From assembly GCA_016183225.1 (NCBI GenBank), contig JACPEZ010000042.1:1-9631 (forward strand): a stretch of DNA of 9,631 bases. The letters are read 5' to 3'. Both the position numbers and the translations under genes were made by a program. This document shows, in pieces, positions 4,843 to 9,631 of the stretch. This DNA comes from Candidatus Daviesbacteria bacterium (GTDB taxonomy: Bacteria > Patescibacteriota > Microgenomatia > Daviesbacterales > UBA10151). Each line of letters opens with the position of its first letter. Position 1 is the stretch's first letter. The notes beneath the pieces are model-generated. The model searched no databases. It saw only the letters and a list, made by a program, of their open reading frames with translations, and had not been told where the DNA came from.

Positions 4843-6279
4843 TCAAGTTGACCAAATATAATCAATCAGCTGCCAGACCCATCTTGCCCATTTGCCGTCG
4901 GGCGTAACTGTGTCTTGAGCAATTGTTACTCCTGCTGCCCCTTTTTTTCTGGCAATCTCTACCATCTCTCTAATCTTTAACCCTCTGTATCTTTCTGAAA
5001 CTTGCATCCCGTCTTTTTCTGCAACCCCATATCTTAATCCCGATACTACAAAATTTGGATTTAGAGTACCAAATTCTACGGTAACTGCGGAGATTTTCTC
5101 TTCAAGATCTTCAAGGTTTTCTGCCTCAATAGCGTAAGTAAACCGGGAAGAGGTTGTATAATTTCTTATCGCGGCAATTAGCTTTTTAACTGACTCTGCT
5201 TTGCTGACCGGTCCAATTATTATTTGAGCATCCGGCCTTTGATTTTTGATGGAACTTGCCGCTCCAATTGCAAAAACAGCAAATCTTCGCAAATCACCTT
5301 TCCATCCCGGCTGCAGATCCATGTTTTCTCCCAGAACAAATGAAACTTTATTGTATCCGTTAACCATTTTAAGCATTCTATCCACTCTATTTTTAATTTC
5401 CCCTCCTGAAAGCGGTACTCCCGGATCCAATACTAAAATAACATGTAAATCTTTCTCTTTTGCCTTATTTATAGCTTCAACCGCATCGGCGCCTTCTGCT
5501 GATATTTTTACAGTCCCTGCTCCCAGTTGAATCATTTTATCAATTTGTTTTGCATTTGAGGCTTCAAATCCCAACCACTCGCGTGAAAGCTCCTTCTCCC
5601 AGAATAAATCCCCCTCTATATCCAAATCTTCTATAAACATTTCAAACTCGCCGTCTTCTGTCTTAACCAAAAACTTGCCGTAGCCTGTAGGACTTAAAAC
5701 TTCCACAATAGCACCATCGCTTTTAATAATTCCGTGAGTTATTTGCGGAGTGTTTTCCAAAGGGGAAAAATGCGCTTCAACCGGAGAAGGCATAACAATG
5801 GTTTCAACAGGCCGGACAGCATGGGCAATGGTTACGGCAGCCGCTAAACCTGCCGCAGCCCTTGCGACCAAAGAGATTGAGCCTTTATTCTTTTTCCTTT
5901 TACTTCTTACTCTTCCTACTTCTCTTAAATCCTTTATTCTTTGCACTTGGGCAGATTTTTCATTATCAGGAATTGTATTTAATGCAATAACAGCATCTTG
6001 TAGCGAACCTCGATTATTTCTTCCTTCAAGTCTTCTTAAAAGCTCCTGTGACGGAACTCCGGGTCGCCACACAGCCACAGGCTCCGGAACCGGTTTGGTT
6101 TGAGCCAAATAATCGTTTATATTTTTAAACAATTGTTGATAGTCAATTTTTTCCGGGAAAAATTTTACCGGTTCTTGCTTTTTTGGATTTGTTAATTCCA
6201 GATATTGGTTTATATTTTGAAAAAGTTGCGTATAGTCTATTTGATCCGGAAGCTGAATTTGTGTAGGCACCTCAACCAT
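4843..6279 (-). CDS. Membrane-anchored protein with degenerate TIM-barrel (GH-A-like) domain, 478 aa
   Basis: Order of parts: two copies of a 31-residue repeat (residues 10-38 and 41-68); a polar helix-rich stretch to about 121; a polybasic patch RVRSKRKKNK (123-132); an Ala-rich weak span (about 134-155); a small beta domain (about 182-222); then eight alternating strands and helices (235-478). The strands are WLGFEAS, TVKISAEG, HVILVLDPG, KVSFVLGENMD, QIIIGPVS, FTYAIEAEN, FVVSGLRYG and AAGVTIAQD, a complete barrel plan. E318 sits at the end of strand 4, where clan GH-A enzymes have their acid/base, but strand 7 has no Glu, so hydrolase activity is doubtful. A sugar-binding or scaffolding role is possible. 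The patch before the span puts the barrel outside the cell. It is the last gene of the minus operon, overlapping the gene before it by 8 bp. Family assignment is inference. Confidence 0.8.
   Translation of the reverse strand: MVEVPTQIQLPDQIDYTQLFQNINQYLELTNPKKQEPVKFFPEKIDYQQLFKNINDYLAQTKPVPEPVAVWRPGVPSQELLRRLEGRNNRGSLQDAVIALNTIPDNEKSAQVQRIKDLREVGRVRSKRKKNKGSISLVARAAAGLAAAVTIAHAVRPVETIVMPSPVEAHFSPLENTPQITHGIIKSDGAIVEVLSPTGYGKFLVKTEDGEFEMFIEDLDIEGDLFWEKELSREWLGFEASNAKQIDKMIQLGAGTVKISAEGADAVEAINKAKEKDLHVILVLDPGVPLSGGEIKNRVDRMLKMVNGYNKVSFVLGENMDLQPGWKGDLRRFAVFAIGAASSIKNQRPDAQIIIGPVSKAESVKKLIAAIRNYTTSSRFTYAIEAENLEDLEEKISAVTVEFGTLNPNFVVSGLRYGVAEKDGMQVSERYRGLKIREMVEIARKKGAAGVTIAQDTVTPDGKWARWVWQLIDYIWST
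6076..6252 (-). repeat. Two-copy 31-residue protein repeat (IDYxQLFxNINxYL)
   Basis: Residues 10-38 and 41-68 of the 478-aa protein: LPDQIDYTQLFQNINQYL and FPEKIDYQQLFKNINDYL, each followed by a Pro/Glu linker ending EPV. Thirteen of 18 core positions are identical. The copies differ in DNA, so this is an old, selected repeat, unlike the perfect duplications at 3651 and 3971. Each looks like one short helix, a likely cytoplasmic docking peptide. Confidence 0.85.
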
Positions 6280-8512
6280 TTGGTCTCCTAAATTCTCGAT
6301 TAATTAACCTTAATGCTGCGGTTTTAAGATCCAGACCGGGCTCGTTTTCCATCATGCGACGCGCAGCCTCTAAAAACTTTTCACCCATTTCATTACCGCC
6401 CTGTTGCAAAATGCCGCCATATATCCTTGAAAGTTCCGGATCCTGGGCAATGTCAGGAGGAAGAAGTTGTTCTGCTGGGCCGGCTGCGGCAGGCGGGGCT
6501 GATCTTTTAAATTCTGCCTCCCAAGCCTCCAGCCAAGCCTGATCGTCAGGATCAAGCGTATCTCTTTTTTCTGCCATCTCCCTGACTTTAGCAGCTATCT
6601 GATCATTTAACGCTGTCCTGTCTTCCTGATTGGTAAGTTTTTCATTAATCTGACGAATTAATGCATCATCAGGCAAAACTTGGCCTTGGAAAATCCTATC
6701 TGCCATAGTCCGGGGTCCAAGACTGTCTTCCAAGCGTTGATCTATTTCTTGCGGACTGATTTCCCTTTCTAGCCCTATTGAAGACTGCAAACTCCATTCT
6801 GCATAGTCTCTTAAAGACAAGTTAGGATCGTTTAGCATCTCTCTCCACTGCTCAAATTGCGCTCCAGTCAAGGAAAGATCCGTTTCTAAATCATCTCTGG
6901 CTTTTCTTCTGCTTCTTTGTTTGGCTCTTGCATCAAAATCACTCATTACTCTTTCCATCGAGTAATCCATCCCAGTCGCAGCTGGTGGTTCTTGAACTGG
7001 GGCGGCGGCAGGCGGTGGAGAGAAGCGCCGCACTTCCCATGCCAGGCTGTACCCAGAAAGGCCTACCCCAGGATCGTCTGCTTCATCCCTGCGTGCCACG
7101 GTTACCCCGATGACAGTTTTGTTGGATGAATTCCTGTCTACTCGCGTAACAACAAGAGGCGTCCTGGTCCATTTGTTCCCGGTAGACCACTCGCCCCCAT
7201 TCCACTCCAGAAGATCCCCCACCTGCAGGGCATCCATGGCTCTACCGAGCCCCCAGGGCACTTCGGGGGCTGGTTCAGATCTCTCCTGTGGGCCGGCTGC
7301 GGGTTCTGGTGCGCTTGAGGGGAGAGCTGATCCTGCATCAGCTCCTGCAGCTGGTGGCAAACCATCGGCTAGAGAGGAAAATCCAGTTTGTCCTATATCC
7401 GGGGCGGCCTCACCATGCGCTCTTAATTTAAATGTAAGTTGCTGCATAGTCTTACTAATAAAATCGCTAACTTCTGGTAAAAGACGCATAAAAGGATAAG
7501 ATGGCCTTGATCGGTCATCAGACATCCTTACATAAGACATTCTTAAAAGTATGCGCGGATCTCTCTCTATGTAACTCCTTACTTGTTCAAGAGTCAATCC
7601 TCTGGCTGTTTCCTCTATTACCTCTCTTGCTTCCGGCGAAATGGGAGAACCTATTATATCGCGCAGTGTATCACTATATAACGACATATCATGGTTTACC
7701 CCAAGAACAAATAACGGATTTTTTTGCAACTCTGTCCTTAATCTCTCTGGAGTTAATGCTTGAGCTTGCTCAATGATGATTTTTTTAACCTCATTATCAA
7801 CAGAATCACTCTTTAGCCAAAAGGGCTCAATCCTCAAGATATTTAACGGATTCTCTTGTAGAAAACCTCTTATTTGATCAGGTGTTAATTGAGCTCTTGC
7901 TGTTTCAATAATGGTAAATCTTTCATCTAGAATATACAGTATACCATTATTCATTCTAAGTACTACCGATGGATCACTTTTAATACAGGTTTCTAATTGC
8001 TCTTGTGTTATATTATCTCTAGTTTGTTTTAAATCTTTTTGCGCTTCTGGAGAAAGAGGACTATTGACAGTTATGCAGTTATCATCCATCTCGAGAAGGT
8101 CTCCAATCCCTATTTCCACCTCTCTTGTTTCTTCTTCTCTTGCTTCATATGAAGGCACTGCTATAGCTGGTTCTGACTGGGCTGGTTCTGCGGAAGGCAA
8201 AAAGCCGCGTTCTCTCAAAGTAAAGGCTATCAGACCGGGGAAATCTAAGGCGTTATGGGGTTCTGGAATTTGCCCGCTTGCAATTGCAGTTCTCCAAGCT
8301 CCAGCAAATGCTTTTCTTGCCAACCCCGCTTGATTTTCGTCTAACACTGCGCCGTTTGACACTCCCACAAAACTCACTAATCTTTCAAGAGGTCTGCCTT
8401 CTCCCAAAGGAAGAGCTGTAAGAGCCTGGCCCAAAAGATCAACACCCTCATTATTACGGGTCTTTATTGCTAGACTAATAAATCTTTCTCCAAAATCTCC
8501 TTCTGCTGTCAT
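6272..8512 (-). CDS. Unrecognised multi-domain repeat protein, 746 aa
   Basis: No signal peptide or membrane span. Parts in order: an N-terminal helical region (1-102); an acidic linker (105-135); four and a half repeats of about 46 residues with core LTxEQLRxxLxxNPxxILRM (153-364); a Pro/Ala linker (366-418); a beta-rich domain (419-498) starting WGLGRAMDALQVGDLLEW; a second Pro/Ala linker; an acidic-helical domain (515-670) with IFQGQVLPDDALI (607-619); a third linker; and a C-terminal helical segment (682-746). The start ATG at 8512 overlaps the TAA of the preceding gene (TAATG), with GGGAG (8524-8520) seven bases upstream. The stop overlaps the next gene by 8 bp. Domains joined by Pro/Ala linkers suggest a scaffold or adaptor protein working with its operon neighbours. 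No known family recognised. Confidence 0.85.
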   Translation of the reverse strand: MTAEGDFGERFISLAIKTRNNEGVDLLGQALTALPLGEGRPLERLVSFVGVSNGAVLDENQAGLARKAFAGAWRTAIASGQIPEPHNALDFPGLIAFTLRERGFLPSAEPAQSEPAIAVPSYEAREEETREVEIGIGDLLEMDDNCITVNSPLSPEAQKDLKQTRDNITQEQLETCIKSDPSVVLRMNNGILYILDERFTIIETARAQLTPDQIRGFLQENPLNILRIEPFWLKSDSVDNEVKKIIIEQAQALTPERLRTELQKNPLFVLGVNHDMSLYSDTLRDIIGSPISPEAREVIEETARGLTLEQVRSYIERDPRILLRMSYVRMSDDRSRPSYPFMRLLPEVSDFISKTMQQLTFKLRAHGEAAPDIGQTGFSSLADGLPPAAGADAGSALPSSAPEPAAGPQERSEPAPEVPWGLGRAMDALQVGDLLEWNGGEWSTGNKWTRTPLVVTRVDRNSSNKTVIGVTVARRDEADDPGVGLSGYSLAWEVRRFSPPPAAAPVQEPPAATGMDYSMERVMSDFDARAKQRSRRKARDDLETDLSLTGAQFEQWREMLNDPNLSLRDYAEWSLQSSIGLEREISPQEIDQRLEDSLGPRTMADRIFQGQVLPDDALIRQINEKLTNQEDRTALNDQIAAKVREMAEKRDTLDPDDQAWLEAWEAEFKRSAPPAAAGPAEQLLPPDIAQDPELSRIYGGILQQGGNEMGEKFLEAARRMMENEPGLDLKTAALRLINREFRRPNG
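6285..6289 (-). promoter_or_regulatory. Ribosome binding site of the 478-aa gene
   Basis: AGGAG on the minus strand, five bases before the ATG at 6279, inside the end of the 746-aa gene. It fixes this start and indicates translation from an internal site within the operon mRNA. Confidence 0.75.
7421..8056 (-). repeat. Four and a half copies of a 46-residue LTxEQ protein repeat
   Basis: Within the 746-aa protein. Cores: NITQEQLETCIKSDPSVVLR (168-186), QLTPDQIRGFLQENPLNILR (208-227), ALTPERLRTELQKNPLFVLG (252-271), GLTLEQVRSYIERDPRILLR (305-324) and a partial QLTFKL (358-363). The helix before each core begins like IIETAR or VIEETAR. The pattern helix-LT-helix-[ND]P-strand is constant; spacing between cores varies from about 40 to 53 residues. 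Confidence 0.85.
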
Positions 8513-9631
8513 TATTCTTCTCCCAACTGATCAAAAAAATCTTGTTTTAGTCTTTCCACTCCACCATCCTGTTCTGTCCCAGCTCCTGCAGCCGGTTGTT
8601 CTTGCAAGGCCGGGCCTTGCGAGGCTGGGGCTGCAGGAGCCTGCACACTTGGGGCCGAGGCCGGTTCTGCAGTATCAGATTCAGGTTCCGGAGGACTTGC
8701 AGCAAGAGCTTCGCCGGGGTACCGACGCACTAAATCAGGCAAAATCTCTTCTACAACCTGCCTTTTTTCTTCTTCGCTTAGTTGGGATACCAGCCGACCC
8801 GGATAACGCTGATCCAAAACCCTTATTAACTCATCTCCTCCTTCTGAAGACAGCTGACTATCCAAAAAAATCCATCTAGAGTCAACAGGTACCGAAGGAT
8901 CACCGCTTTCTAAAGCTTGTTTGTAACTCAGGACTTGCTCTCTTGTGAAATTAGTTCTACTTAATATTTCCTCCCAAGAATAATAACCTCTTCCCAAGTC
9001 ATCGGCCAGATCCTCCCAATCAGGCGAATCTCTGCCTGTACTCCAAGGGGAAGCCTCTGCAGGCTGCAAATAGCCTCTCCAGGCAGAGGCCCAGGGTTCA
9101 TCACCGGCCTCGCCCAATTTTTGACCAATCAAATTTTTTATGTCATCCGAATCTGCCAAAAGCTCAAAAAGCCCCTTAACCAGATGATCATCGGGATAAA
9201 CTCTGCCCGCATATATCCACTGCGCATATCTTTCTTTTTGATGTCTGTCAATACCTGCCAGTTCTTCTTCCGGAATTGTCCTGTTTTCATTGGCGGCTAT
9301 ACCAACCAAAATCTGTGTTAATGTCGGCCGCTCGATCTGCAAATGTCTTGCCCAACCCTGTGAATTGCGTAGATTTCTCCCAAATTCCTCCCGGGCCTGC
9401 ATTTGCTCTTTTTCCTGATCTGTCAGCTCTTTTTGCAAACTGATGGCCAGATTTCTCCTGCCGCCCTCTTCCTCCAAAATGGCAAAGCCGGCCGTGTGCC
9501 ATCTTTTATCCTTCAAAGCGGCATCAAGCCGCGCTTGCAAAGTGGGCATTAAATTCCCCAGACGCTCCCTGATTTCTCCTACCGAACCTTGGTGTGTCCT
9601 TGCCACCCGAGGTAAATCAACTTTTTGAACT
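8512..9631 (-). CDS. Unrecognised hydrophilic protein, 5' end outside window (at least 372 codons)
   Basis: The minus-strand frame is open to the right edge. A GTG at 9606 is a possible start, giving 364 residues, but eight more sense codons (VQKVDLPR) precede it without a stop and no ribosome binding site is evident there, so the true start is probably outside. Numbered from that GTG, residues 1-180 are charged and helical and include the motif IYAGRVYPDDHLV (131-143); 190-300 are acidic and helical, with a small repeated element RYPGRL / RYPGEAL; 303-347 are a Pro/Ala/Glu linker; and 350-364 are a short C-terminal peptide (ERLKQDFFDQLGEE). No signal peptide or membrane span is seen. The segment around the motif resembles residues 585-668 of the 746-aa protein encoded next. 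First visible gene of the operon; its stop TAA shares a base with the next ATG. Function unknown. Confidence 0.8.
   Translation of the reverse strand, partial: VQKVDLPRVARTHQGSVGEIRERLGNLMPTLQARLDAALKDKRWHTAGFAILEEEGGRRNLAISLQKELTDQEKEQMQAREEFGRNLRNSQGWARHLQIERPTLTQILVGIAANENRTIPEEELAGIDRHQKERYAQWIYAGRVYPDDHLVKGLFELLADSDDIKNLIGQKLGEAGDEPWASAWRGYLQPAEASPWSTGRDSPDWEDLADDLGRGYYSWEEILSRTNFTREQVLSYKQALESGDPSVPVDSRWIFLDSQLSSEGGDELIRVLDQRYPGRLVSQLSEEEKRQVVEEILPDLVRRYPGEALAASPPEPESDTAEPASAPSVQAPAAPASQGPALQEQPAAGAGTEQDGGVERLKQDFFDQLGEE

Noticed and set aside
4827..4851. Shared terminator between the convergent gene ends (TCAACT / AGTTGA)
   Set aside because: Only a 6-bp stem with a 14-nt loop and no T-run; too weak to call.
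6354..8879. Many 60-140 codon plus-strand frames over the minus operon
   Set aside because: They are mirror frames of Pro/Ala- and Gln/Glu-rich coding DNA and show no recognisable domains or ribosome binding sites.

Overview
The window looks like a piece of an ultra-small, host-dependent bacterium of the Candidate Phyla Radiation (Patescibacteria, most likely a Microgenomates-type lineage). The grounds are the compact GH1 glycosidase, very tight gene packing with ATGA, TAATG and 8-bp overlaps, many unrecognisable Pro/Ala-rich proteins, and probable leaderless promoters. This placement is inference. TGA is used as an ordinary stop at several ends, so the glycine-TGA code of Gracilibacteria/SR1 does not apply.

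Layout. (1) 1-843, minus strand: the N-terminal 281 codons of an unrecognised Pro-rich protein that runs off the left edge. It diverges from the next gene across only 26 bp that hold a good promoter and a perfect palindrome. (2) 870-2135, plus: a complete GH1 beta-glycosidase with all expected active-site residues. (3) 2136-2672, plus: one broken (2187-2312) and two intact (2309-2407, 2411-2500) very small single-span membrane proteins, then 172 bp of strongly structured non-coding DNA with several inverted repeats. (4) 2673-4528, plus: a fusion of a 10-span EamA/DMT transporter with a clan GH-A type glycosidase barrel. It carries two perfect tandem duplications: 45 bp in frame, and 50 bp that shifts the frame and splits the gene. 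(5) 4525-4841, plus: two more small membrane proteins, coupled to the fusion gene and to each other by ATGA overlaps. (6) 4843-9631, minus, converging with 1 bp between stop codons: a three-gene overlapping operon. It encodes a membrane-anchored protein with a degenerate TIM barrel (478 aa), a 746-aa repeat protein and a partial protein of at least 372 aa. The last two share a motif-bearing domain.

How the genes may work together. The plus-strand set reads as a glycan uptake and breakdown module: a barrel hydrolase tied to a carrier, a soluble GH1 enzyme to finish the sugar, and small membrane peptides made in step with the carrier. The charge pattern of the carrier loops puts the hydrolase outside the cell. 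The minus-strand operon looks like a cell-surface or envelope system of unknown role; one member is a membrane-anchored barrel that appears to have lost its nucleophile. The most noteworthy items are the carrier-hydrolase fusion, the paired tandem duplications inside it (assembly artefact or real slippage), the two small-membrane-protein clusters on either side of it, the repeated -10/N6/ATG leaderless promoter arrangement, and the internal repeat architecture of the minus operon.
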